This document shows, piece by piece, positions 11,401-24,200 of a stretch of 64,000 bases of DNA. The DNA comes from Maniola hyperantus. Its lineage: Eukaryota; Arthropoda; Insecta; Lepidoptera; Nymphalidae. Each line of letters begins with the position of its first letter. Within the stretch, counting starts at the first letter, position 1. The stretch lies in the NCBI RefSeq assembly GCF_902806685.2, contig NC_048554.1, forward strand, positions 9,734,001 through 9,798,000, written 5' to 3'. The position numbers and the translations under genes were made by a program. The notes below the pieces were generated by a model. That model was not told where the DNA came from. It saw only the letters and a program-made list of their open reading frames with translations, and ran no database searches.

Positions 11401-14400
11401 TGTTAATATATTATCTCTGGTTGTAGGTACCTTGTTTTCAGTAGGTACTGGCCAATACACACAAGATTCTTTCTTAATATTTTCAATAGCACAAAGATAA
11501 AATTTTGTTCAGATTATATTCAGATGAAACTCGATTTAGATTATAAATTTAGCTATATTTGAGAAATATTTACTTTTGGTTGGTTGGTTGGTTAGGTAAC
11601 TTGGTAACACGCAGGTAACACGCACAACAGACGGAAACGTTTAAGTGCGGAAACCAGCCCAGAGTGAAGAAGGTAACTTGGTTAGTCACCAAGTGGAGAC
11701 CTTTGATGAAAAAAACTCAATTATGTCAAGTGGAAACATTCGATGCAAAACGTTGAAATATGTAGGTATATTTAATTCAGAAAAGGGGGAATTGTAAAAA
11801 CCAACGTCCAAACCCATATCCAATTAGTAGGTAAACTTGTTTCTCGAGACTCTTCAATAAATAATATAATATATGAAAATTTATGAACAAAAATATTAAA
11901 TTTGGGTGGAAATAAAAATAGTCACAATGGGTTTATATAAACCCATTTAAAGAACTACGAGACTGCTTTTGTAATATCTATTGTATTGTTCTCATTCTTT
12001 TCAAAAGGTCCGTCGACAATATCTAGGAAACCATTTGCCACCATCATTCTAGAATGTAGATATTATTATATGCTACTTTACACTCAATGAACGTTTTAGT
12101 TTGAACGCATACTCGAGCTGTTCGAAGACAAAAGATTGATAAGTAGGTACTTTACCTGAATTGGAAATGGTTAGGCTGGAAAAACTTTTTTAATGTTCTT
12201 TTCTTATCGATCAAAGATTTGCTCTTGACTTCGCTCGATCTTAACAGAAGAGTCAAGCATTTTAATATACAAAGCTTGGCCCATTAGCCCTTACCTGAAA
12301 ATGGTAGAGTTATTAAAACAAGTAGGTATCTCTAAATAGCTAGAGTAAATCGTACACAGACCGTAGGGAAGTTTAAATTAAGTCCAGTAAAAATGAAACA
12401 AGCTAGATGAAACAAGCTAAAGCTTGTGCTAAACCTTTTAAAAAGTTATGATTATAAATATCTCGACATTGTGAACAGTGTACAGTGACTTAACACAAGG
12501 AGCAGTTCCCTTCCCTACCCTTCCAAAATACCCAAAGGCTTTCCTACTCTTCCAAAACGCTGTCACGCACATAATAAATGTCATCCTCAGTACGTGAAAT
12601 CACTGAGGCATCCGGATAGGTGCACATCAAACTTTTACAGGAGCCTGACATGCCATTATGTCGGGTCATTCACAGAATGTAATAAAAAGAAGCGGGATTT
12701 TATGAGCTTCGAGCAGGCACGTCAAGTCTCTTGCGTCGTCTTTTGCTTATTTATTACGAAATATTTTACACAAAATTTATGGTTACTGAACTGATAGTTT
12801 TGTCCTTAGATCCAGTCAGGTACTTAAACATAGGTAGGTATGCTGCGCTTTGTCTATGCTACGTTCTTTAGATTAAAATATAATATGTATTGTCATTAAA
12901 ATTGTTAGTGCTGACGCTGATGGAATATAATTTGGATTTTTTATCATGGTCTCATGTAGACCTCTATTAGATTAACTCTACGGTTAAATTTCTCCATACT
13001 AATCAAATAATATCAGAGCCTCAATAGCTCAACCGGTATAGGAGTGGACTGAAAACCGAAAGGTCGACGGTTCAAACCCCGCCCGTTGCACTATTGTCGT
13101 ACCTACTCCTAGCACAAGCCTGACGCTTAATTGGAGAGGAAAGGGGAATATTAGTCATTTAACATGGCTAATATTCTTTAAAATATATATATATATATAT
13201 ATATAAATGTATGTACCTATGTCTGTGACGTTTACTTTTTATCTAGTTTAAAACTTTTGTCTACTTTTAATTTTTACATTGAAAAATCTAAGAGCTCCCA
13301 CGCGATTTTAAAAACCTTAAACATATAAAGATAAAGCGAAGGCATCATCCAGTAAACCCAACTAAACCATAATAATCACAGATAGAACAATAAGCTTAAT
13401 GCATTGACGTGTAAAAAGATCTTTTACTATTGGATGTTGTTATGCAAATAGGCAAAAAACGAAAAGGCGAAAACCCACAGATTCCGTTTTTGGTGTTCAA
13501 TTTTACTTAAAGTCTGAATTTTATGTTGAATATTCAAAACTAACGCATGCGGGTTGGATCCCTTTTGCATAGCAACGTCCAAATTGTAATTCGTCTACCC
13601 GCATTGGAGCAATGTGATTAGTCTAAGCTCCTTATTATAATGTAATGAGACAGGGGTCATTATTGGTCAGTAGGACATTAATAAACTATCATTCCTACAT
13701 TTTTTTATTTTTTTTTTAATCTTTTTTTTTTTGGGACTTTTGCCCGACACGGACACGCCAGCCCCATCGTAACCTAAATTACAATCTAAATTTCAAAATG
13801 GAGTGCAACAGATAGACCCGAAGAGATATTACTGCTTATGCAGGAATATTTCAATAATTGATTTAAAACTTTCTGTTGTCGGTACACTGAGAAGACTCGT
13901 AAAACCACCTATGTCATATTTATTCATGTTATATTTCTGCACCAGCATCTCCCTCCGCAAGTTATATCTGCTACACTCCACTAGTACGTGCTGGACATCA
14001 TCTGCCATACCACAAATATCGCACTTGTCAGATTCAGCTTTTTTCATCAAAAATGCGAATTTATTAGAAGGATAGTGCCCAGAACGCAACCTATGAGCTA
14101 CAACTATATATTTCCTACTTAAACGAGTATTACCAAACCAAGGGAAACACGGAGGCTCGCATTGTATAGTTTTATACCAAATTCCTTTTTCTCTACTTCT
14201 TATGTCAAAATATTCCTTAAATTTATCACCACATTTATTTTTAAAACTATTTAAGATTTCTGTAAAAAATGGTACAATAGACAATTCTTTACCAACATTA
14301 ATTGCTAATTTTGCTAGTTTATCAGCCTCCTCGTTTCCTCTTAGGCCTATATGAGAAGGAACCCATTGCAATCGCAGATTTATGTGCCTAAAATCCTATA

Positions 14401-17400
14401 TTTGTTTCAAGATTTCGAAAGCTATCGGTAGACCTCTGCTGTATCCAGAGGCGCATCGAGCTAAGTGTTGCAAGGCACTTCTGCTATCTGAAAAGATAAC
14501 AAAATGTTGCCCGCTTAAGCCAGAAATGTATTTTAGAGCTTCGGAAATTGCAACGAGCTCCATCGTCATAATACAAATTTGTTGATTTGTTTTGAACATA
14601 ACTGATTTCCTTTCACTCAAATGGCAAAAAGCTGCTCCCAAACCTATATTATTTTTGGACCCATCTGTATAAATGTGTACCCAGCTCTCATATTTTTCTT
14701 GTAGTTCATTAATTACCAAGTATTTTAAACATCCAGGTTCAACTTCTTTTTTTGCTACCGATAAACAATCTAAATACGTCCTGATTACCCTATTTAAATT
14801 TATATAAGTCACCCAAGTCTCAGATTGATACATGTCTAGTAAATCAGTGGAATAAATGTTATATTGTTTACATTCATTATATATGATTAACAATAATGGC
14901 TTTTTTTTGGACCGCCAATATCTATTATGAGAGCTTGAGCCAAGATCATTTAAGAGATTAACAGTTACATTATTTGACCAAGTCATATTTTTAATTACAT
15001 ATATTTTATACGCAAGATACAAACGTCTTAAAAACAATGGTTGTATGCACACCTCGCTCTCCATGACGTGGATAGGTGTACTTTTAATAAATCCTCCAAT
15101 GATTCGAAGGGCCTGATTCTGAACTCGATCAAGCTTCAACAAATGTGTCTTTGCACTAACATCATACAAAAAGCTCCCATAATCCAACCTACTTCTAATT
15201 AGTGATATATAAAGACTCCGTAAGTGTTTAGGGTGTATACCCCAACCGGGACCAGCCAACACTTTAAACACATTTAAAAATTTTAATATCTTTTCTACTA
15301 ATTCCTTAATATGTCTACTCCAGCGCAACGATCTATCCAACCACAAACCCAAATACTTAATATATTCATCTATACCTATTGTAATATTATTATTAGCGAC
15401 TAGCTTTATCTGTTTTCTTCTGAATCCTCTATCAAATATACATACCCTTGTTTTGCTAGTCGATAACTGAAGACCTATTTCATCTAAATTTTTAACCATA
15501 TAATTTAAAGCTTCTTGTAGGTATTTTTCACACATATTTAAGTCTTTATGATGGAGATAAATTACAAAGTCATCTGCATATTGCGAGATAAAAACATTTT
15601 TTATTTGATGGCAAATCATATATGTGGTTATATTAAAAAGTAATGGTGACAAGGGATCTCCCTGAGCGAGTCCTCTATTTGCATGTCTAACCTCAGTTAT
15701 CTGACCATCATTTTCATATTTAATCATTAATTGTCTATCACTCAAAAATGACCATAAGTATTTACAAATATTTTTTCCTATGTCTAGTTCATCTAAAATT
15801 TTAACTACTCTATCAACTAAAATGTTATTATAGGCATTTTCGATGTCCAGAAAACAAGCTGCTGTGGATACTTTTTGAGAAAATCCTATTTGTATATATG
15901 TCACAAGTCTTGATAAGCAATCTAGGCTAGATTGGGCTCTCCTAAAACCAACTGTATGTGGAGACAAAATTTTATGTTTTTCAACATACCATTCAATCCT
16001 TTTGCCTAACATGTTATGAAATATTTTGCAGAGACAAGAAATAAGTGCTATCGGCCTAAGTTTCGGATCTGTATTTTCATTAGTCGTGGCTTTGGGAATT
16101 GGCACTATCAACGTCTTCCGCCATTGATCTGGTACAACACCTAACCTAAATATAGCATTATAAATATTTAATAGATATAATTTACCAGCTGGCGGTAAAT
16201 TAAAAATCATCGAATAAGTTACACCGTCACTACCAGGAGCTGTATCTTTCTTTTTCAAACAACATTCTAACTCTTGCATTGTAAATGATCTTTGTAATAA
16301 TTCGTTGTTTGAATTAAATATAGGTGGACAATTAATGACTGAATCTGGAGTTAAAGAATACAGCAATTCTTTTGCCTAATCGTTGGATGGACAAAACTTT
16401 GATTTCCGATAACCTTTAAACCAACGCATCTTATCCCACATGATCGATGTAGAAGTTGATTCATTGACACTCATACAAAATTTTTGCCAATCCAAAGATC
16501 TAGCTTTCTGCAATAAAATATTAGATTCCCTAGTTTTTTCCTCCAATTTTTTAAGATTTCCTGGAGTTGGATTTCTTCGAAAAGTGCTCAATGACAGCCT
16601 ACGTTCGCCTACGATTTTAGATAATGAGGGTCCCCAATATTCTTTAGGCTTAAATTTGCTCGTCGGATTGGTACAAAAAATGATTTGAGGAATATTTTTA
16701 TTCGCTGAGATGTTAATTTCTTCCAATAAATAATCATAATATAATTGCACGTCACTTGACGCACAACTGCAACTATCGATGTTTGGAAATACATTGATTA
16801 AGTCATTATTGTATAATTTCCAATCTGCTTTTTTAAAATTAAATTTTTTAGAGAGGTTTAAATTATCTTGGTAACTTGTCGACATTTTAATTAAAAGATG
16901 GTCGCTTCCCAAGTTTTCGTTAACAACATGCCATCTGAAGTTTACAGCTATATCCGACGAAGCAAAACTTATATCAGGAGTCGAACTTTGTAAAACACCG
17001 TTTACTAATTTAACTCTAGTGGCATCTCCGTTATTTAGAGATAAGAATCCACTTTCCTGTGTTGAGTCAAATAAATGTACTCCTCTTTGGTCTATTTTAT
17101 TTGACCAATTCGAATGATGCCCATTAAAATCACCTAATATAAGTGTCTTTCTGGTAGTTTCTGAAAAAAAACAATCCCAATCCGATTGACGGGTTTGAAC
17201 AGAAGGGGGGCAGTAAATAGATACAACATATTCCAAATATTTACAGTTCAATATTTTAATGTGAACAGCTTCTATTCCTGGATTAATCGAATCAACAGAG
17301 TAAAGGTGTGATCTGATAGACTTATGAACAATAATAGCAACCCCCCCATAAGAATCATGCCGATCTTTTCGATAAATGTTATATCCACTAATATGGAGCG

Positions 17401-20400
17401 CAGTGTCTGCATCCAACCATGTTTCAGAAATAACAGCTATATGTATTTTTTCTTGATGCAAAAAATTATCTAACATTAATAACTTAGGTTTCAAACTTTG
17501 TGCATTCCACTGAATGATATTTAAGTAAAAGTCCTTATCCATTAAAAAGAAACTTTGAAAAAATGTCATACAATTTTCCTTCACTCAAAAAATTTACTAA
17601 AAACAACTTACACTCTTCAAAAACAGCTCTTACCACTAACATCACTTTATCATACCAATTTTCTTTTGATAGTACAATTTCCTTAATTCTGTTAAGCAGA
17701 TTCCAAATATTAAATCTACTTTGTTTTCTTTTCCCCTCTTTTTCTGTAGATTCATCTTGTGTATCTTGATCACTTTCCTCACTTCCATCATAATCTATTC
17801 TGTCGTTCTGAGATTCGCTGCTATTCACAGTATCCGTTTTCTTAACTCTCTTTTTCTTTTTGTCCTTATTTTTTTGATTTATTATTATCTTATCTGATTG
17901 GTCATCCTTATTTCCATTTTCGTGTACTATAGCCGTGGTTTTCAGCACGCTACTGTAAGTTCTACCCATTGTATTCACTGATACCGGATCTGTATAGCTT
18001 CTGTCAAGATCTATGTGTACTTCCTCTCTCAAGTTGTTTGTCTTCTCTTCTTTCTGATTTTTCAAATATATTTCTAACGCATTTTTGTATGTAACATTAT
18101 GCTCACTCATTATAAATCGAATCTCTTTTTCTTTTCTAAAAAAGGGGCAAGACTTGTCTAGTGCCATGTGTGGACCTTTACAATTAATACATTTATATTC
18201 TTTGATTTCACAATTATCATGAGCTCCACCACATTTCGGGCAAACATTCTTATTTAACTTACAGAATTTCTTAATGTGCCCAAAAGACCAGCACCCAGAG
18301 CACCTAGTTACTGGAAACTCAAATCGTTCGACGTCAAATTTAAATCCATATGCATATATTGATAACGGCGCAACGGGGTTTCTAAAGCATAATCGTACAG
18401 ATTCGCTCTCAACCCACTTACCCTCCTTATTTAGACGTTTCAATCGTTTAGCTGAAATTATATCATAGTCACACGTCAAACTTTCTAAAAGCTCCTTTTC
18501 GCTTGTACCTATATCAACTCCTTTAATTATTCCGTAAGACAAATTACCTTGATTTGTAAACTGAGCTCTTATATCCAAATCTATTAGTTTTCTTAAATTT
18601 ATAAGTCTTTCGGCTTGATTTTTGTCACTAAAATGTATAAAAATGTTGTATGGACTTTTATACTTTATTTTAAGCACATTCGAAATATTTTCGTCTCTTA
18701 ACAATCTAGCAAAAGCCATCTGTTTTGGAAGAATTTGCACTCCAAATAAACTTACTTCATAATATACACCGCTCATGTCTTCTGTATTTTCATTGCATGA
18801 CCTGTCCTTTTCAAAAGACTCGGTTCTAACATGTTTCTTTGATTTCCTTCTCGACACTGTTATAAATCCGTCCTCACTACTGTCTTCGGTCTCCCGCGGT
18901 CTCTTATCGACTTTTTTCAGCATTAACTCATTATTTACACACTCGCCACTTTGTACCACACATAGTTCTTGGTCACTATACATTTGAATTTCGTCACACT
19001 TACTAACGTCACTCATAACATCCATTGCCATAGCTAATATTATTTACAAGTGGGTAATTTGAAATAACTTTTCACGTAATCGCACGAATATCTTGAAACT
19101 AGCGCTCGCTAACGCGGTTCACGCGCGACTGATCATTCCTACATATTACATAGAATAAAGTTATTCTATCAGAGATTTCCCAGATACACCAAATGAGAGA
19201 CACATTTTGAAGTGGATGTGCCTACATTAAACTTTTATAGAAGCCAGTAGTAGACATAACGTTTAGATAATTCACAGAATGTAGTAAAAAGACTCGTCAT
19301 TTTATATGTCATGTGCCTTTTATGACAAAATATAAAATTCATAAGGTTTTCTCTATTAGAAAAGTGACATTTTCGTTTCTTTGAGATAATGAGGTCTAAA
19401 GAAAAGCTGATCGATTAAAATATGGCTGACACCGGCAAGTGGCGCAAGTATGTATCTCTTATTGAGAGTTATATTTTTGTTTTGTTTGCCGTGGAGATTC
19501 TGGGGCCATAGAGTCTTAGTGCTAAAAAATTAACCGCGGTAGATTTTAATAACGCTGGCCATTTTTCGCGCAAAGGAACAAACTGTCTGGAAGGAAGGCC
19601 TGGTAACAACCAGGTTTTCCTATGGAATAGTGCCAGTATTTTTAGCTACGCTACTTCGAATCCTGCTGTTTCTGCAATTTTTGATATGTATTTAAAAAAA
19701 TATTAGCTATTAGCTAGACTAGCATTAAGTTTTATAATAACATTTTCAATATAGTTTTTCTTTATATATTAATTAAAATATTCAAGTTATTTTTCTTTTC
19801 TTCAAAAATCTGAAAAAATAATGAAAATTAGCCAACATGCGGAAAGGGAAAAAGAACAAAGTGCCTCGGCGCCAGCACCAGTGTCTCTTCGGTCATATTT
19901 ATAAGACTGGAAGAAAAGTCTTGTTATTTTCCGCTTTCACTTAACGACCAGCGTGTTATCTTAAGAACCCCTATAGCGAGGCATGGCTTGTTGTAATGGG
20001 AGGGATTCCAAACGGGCAGGGTAGGTACGGGAATAAGTCCAGCCATATATCCACTAAAAGGCTCTAAAAGGTTTCACTGGATAAAGCTGTAAAGTCACTC
20101 TGTGGAAGTTCAGTTTGAAATTAAATGCGAAAAACTGGTAATGCTAGGAATTTCAAAGGGATAGTAACAAATTGACTTTTATATTTTTTAAACCCATCTG
20201 CATAGGACTAGCATTAAAAACACTTACGTATCCTTCGTGTCCTTTACATAAAGTGGCCTAAAAAAGCAGATCTTATTGGATGTATTGCTATTTATAGATT
20301 TTACTTTTCCAGATTTGTCTTGAGATGGTCTGTGCCCAATAATGGGCTGGCGATGGGTTGATCATGGTGATGATGAGTGACCAAATAACACTGAATCTAA

Positions 20401-21191
20401 TCTAACGGACCATACATTACTCTATTTCTTATCGTATTTCAGATTACGTTTATATGAAGCGAAGGATACATCAAGTTCGGAGTGTAATCGAGACTTATGT
20501 CAAGTGGTGCATGATCTGAAGCATATCGATACAAACTGTCTGGTTCAAGCGTACAGCTGTGCAAGCTGTGAGCTTGAACGATGCCTTCAGGTTTGAAAGA
20601 CTTTTAAACTTGCCTCCTCAGACCGATTTCCCAAGAAGAATAAATTTGGTCGCGTGTACCTTAACGTATAACGTGCTAGTCTAATTTTAGTTTTTGATAT
20701 ACTTACACTAAGCTGTGGTAGCCTAGTGGTTAGGACGTCGGCCTTCCAATCGGAGGTCGGGGGTTTGATCCCAGGCACGCCGCACGCGCCTCAAACTTGT
20801 CAGAGTTATGTGCGTTTTTAAGTAATTAAAATATCACTTGCTTTAAACGGTGAAGGAAAACATCGTGAGGAAACCTGCATGCCTGAGAGTTCTCCATAAT
20901 GCTGTCAAAGGTGTGTGAAGTCTGCCAATCAGCACTTGGCCAGCGTGGTAGATTATGGCCGAAACCCTTCTCACTCTGAGAGGAGACCTGTGCTCTTTAG
21001 TGAGCCGGTGGTGGGTTGATCATGATGATGACACTAACATCTTAATTTAGTATCTAGGTATGTGTAGCTTTGTAAAAATGTTGTATGGCATTTCTAATAT
21101 CTGGCTGGGGTAGTTTTTAGGGTTCCGTACCTCAAAAGGAAAAACGGAACCCTTATAGCATCACTTTGTTGTCTGTCTGTCTGTCTGTCTA

Positions 21192-21229
<38 letters not shown>

Positions 21230-24200
21230 GGTCTGTCAAGAAACCTACAGGGTACTTCCCGTTGACTTAGAATCATGAAATTTGGCAGGTAGGTAGATCT
21301 TATAGCTGGCTTTAGGGGAAAAATCTAAAAACTGTGAATTTGTGGTCACATCACACAAAAAAAATTAAATTGTGGTCATAAACTAATAATTAGTATTTTC
21401 AATTTTCGAACGAAGATAACTATATCAAGTGGGGTATCATATGAAAGGGCTTTACCTGTGCATTCTAAAACAGATTTTTATTTATTTTTATGCATCATAG
21501 TTTTTGAATTATCGTGCAAAATGTCGAAAAAATACCACTGTAATACGGAACCCTCGGTGCGCGAACCTGTTTCGCGCCTGGCCGGTTTTTTTGAACACTA
21601 CACTCAATACACTTCTCGATAGGAAGGGCATTCCGAACCAGCTGCAGTGCAGTGGTAGCATTCACTTGACGGTTCTAAAGCACGTGTAAAAATTATTTGA
21701 ATAAAAAATCTCTCTATTCTACAACGAATGAGTTGCCTACATTAAAAGAGGCTGATATTAGAACACGAGTAGGTTAGCTAAGTACCTATTAAACCTTCGT
21801 TTTTCTCGCAAACTCAGTTTTACATCTTATGATGTTAGTGTAGCTGTAGATACGATAGGTAGACTTAAAATTCAAAAACACTTCATGCCGTGCCTACTTG
21901 TAAAGTGGTTGCCGACGATAGACTCGAAATCTGCATATCTTGAAGAGCACTAACCTCCCCAAGTCGACGTGAACTGAAACAAACTTCAACCATTTTCACC
22001 AAGTTTCTCAATACCAATTTATATACAAAGTTTGTTGTAATTTATTCCTTTAATAAATATATACCAATTTATAGGATGCTTAAAAGGACCGTAATTATAG
22101 ACAAGATTAAGTAAAATAGGTATCTCGTGGTGAAACAATTTGCATTTACTATTTTTGTTCCTATCGGAGACTTTACATGAATCTCCAAGAATCTGTGTTC
22201 TCGTCTCTGATTTGAATCGAAACTTTGTTCGGATTTTGTATGTTCATTTATAACGCGTAAAATTTAACTTAAACTTTATCGAAAAGACTCTTCAATTCTA
22301 AATAATATCTGTCCCGGCTGTACTCACGTGTTTAGTCGACGTTAGCCCGACTAGTTTCGAACCCATCCGGGGTCCTTTTTCAAGGGAGTACGTTTGCGCA
22401 CGTGCCGCGGTTTTGACTGGTGACCCTTCACCGCTTGCCAATCAATACGGCAAACGACCACGTACTAAATCTTGCACGTTATTCACATGATTACGGTCTT
22501 TTCAAACCCCTTTTTAGAGGCTATCATTAAACGTTTTAACGTGTGTTCGGTTAGGGATGTATCATGTAATCAAGTCACGCGTCGTCACGACCCTAATTAT
22601 AGTGGTCAGAAAACTTGACAGATCACTTTACATCGCTTCAGTGGCGATAGTTCACTCAGCCAACAATCTTTATCACTATACATAGACTACACAACCATTA
22701 AAAGCAAAACACCAAAAACGCAAAATTATACGCAATATCTATATACAAAAGAAAAAGCTGACTGACTGACTGATCTATCAACGCACAGCTCAAACTACTG
22801 GACGGATTAGGCTGGGCATGCAGACAGCTATTATGACGTAGACATCCCCTAAGAAAGGATTTTTGAAAATTCAACTGTTATATAAGGGGGTAAAATAGGG
22901 ATTCGAAATTTGTGTAGTCCACGCGGACGAAGTCGCGAGCATAAGCTAGTCGAATAATAAATGACCATGATGACAATGGGTTACTCCCACAGTATCTCTG
23001 TGGTTACTCCTGTTTAAGATGGGACACAAGTAATTATCACCAAGTAATATGAAATGTGGGTAGTTAATATTTGTATCATTATTGGCCCCCCGTCACGACA
23101 GGCGCGCCCCCAGTGCGGTCGTGGGTATGATTAAATGTTATTGACCTTTTACGGTGCCACGGAACTTCAACAGCACAATAAACGAACCTTCAAACGTAAA
23201 ACACAATTAAAACTAGAGGTGGCCATTATTGCTACTTTTAGATTATTATTTCGCTTCACATCAGTGATTTCACGGGCGATTTTGCACGCAGAGAGATTTT
23301 TCAATTTTCGTATTTAGAATCGCTTGCTAGAGTAATTTAACTAAGAGATGATTCTCCCTCCTAACACGCAGTGACGCGAGTGTTGTAGCTCGCATGCTAT
23401 TTAGCATCTTAGCTCAGGTCGATGACCGTGCGCAAATAAAGTGGGATTAATGTAATAATTTTCAAAATTTGTGATACCTATTTTGCTTCATGTTTTTCAC
23501 AGGCTACTAAGTAAGTACTTTACGCGGCAGAAAGCACATCAACATATAGATAGCAGATTTGTAGAGCGTTTCCCTGTCATTGAGACTGACAAAACGTCAT
23601 ATAGGTATGAGTGACAGAGACAACGCTCTACAAAGCCGAATGTTATTTTAAACGTAGGTAAGGTAGTGAAGGTTATCCCGTGATTTTTCACATGCTACCT
23701 GTGAAATGGGTCCATCTCTAATTAAAACCACAGCCCCGTGATTGTGTATGACCCAATTATTCAATTTTTACTTTAGAATTCAGTTAAATGACCTCTGGAA
23801 TTGTACGAGAGCAAATAAATGGATTTTACTGCATTGCTATACAAAATTATATAAATCCGCAACGAGTTTGTCTATTTAGTGCCCAGTGCCCACGTATTCT
23901 CATCTCATTGTTGTTCGTATTTAAGTATTTTAAATCTAACACGTAATATTTTTCTTATAGTTAACATCTGAATGAACTATAATTCTACTAACTAGCTGAT
24001 GCCCGCGACTTCGTCCGCGTGGATTTAGGTTTTAAACTCTTTGATTTTCCGGGACAAAAAGTAGCCTATGTCAGGTATCTCCAGGTCTTTGACTATATAA
24101 ACTAACTTTCATTAACTATATTATTACTTTCAGAACTCAGATATCGTATTATTGCTGGAAAGTGGGAATGTGTCCATGGATATGCCAATAGTGGACAGGT

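Larger units (their letters stand above)
13701..19131 (-). mobile_element. full-length non-LTR retrotransposon (I-group, two ORFs)
   Basis: 5.4 kb element in antisense to the MDH-like gene, bounded by the 13-bp duplication. On the minus strand it begins CAGTCGCGCGTGAACC, a CAGT start like I-type elements with internal promoters. A 5' UTR of about 100 nt is followed by ORF1 (three CCHC knuckles) and ORF2 (APE endonuclease, reverse transcriptase, RNase H, terminal CCHC-like finger), then an A-rich tail. The RNase H and the three-knuckle ORF1 point to the I group rather than jockey proper. Only two nonsense codons break ORF2, so the insertion is fairly young. Confidence 0.88.
9227..20442 (+). 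other. MDH-like gene, intron 2 (11.2 kb)
   Basis: Large intron. It contains a Helitron-like scrap (about 10028-10150, with CATGCAAAAACTCACGTCGG and GCGTGATTGAAGGAC), a tRNA-headed SINE (13015-13205) and a full-length antisense LINE (13701-19131). Two related stretches (12590-12780 and 19190-19350) lie either side of the LINE. The rest is AT-rich sequence with no supported gene. Confidence 0.6.

Noticed and set aside
13015..13095. tRNA gene (box A and box B present)
   Set aside because: The 3' acceptor strand does not pair with the 5' strand, and the same unit with a non-tRNA body recurs at 44296 and 56722, so it is a SINE head.
20711..20785. second tRNA gene candidate
   Set aside because: Head of a repeated SINE with at least five other copies in the window; no closed acceptor stem.
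21094..21276. ORF with repeated DRQT residues
   Set aside because: Translation of a (GTCT)n microsatellite in a dispersed repeat.
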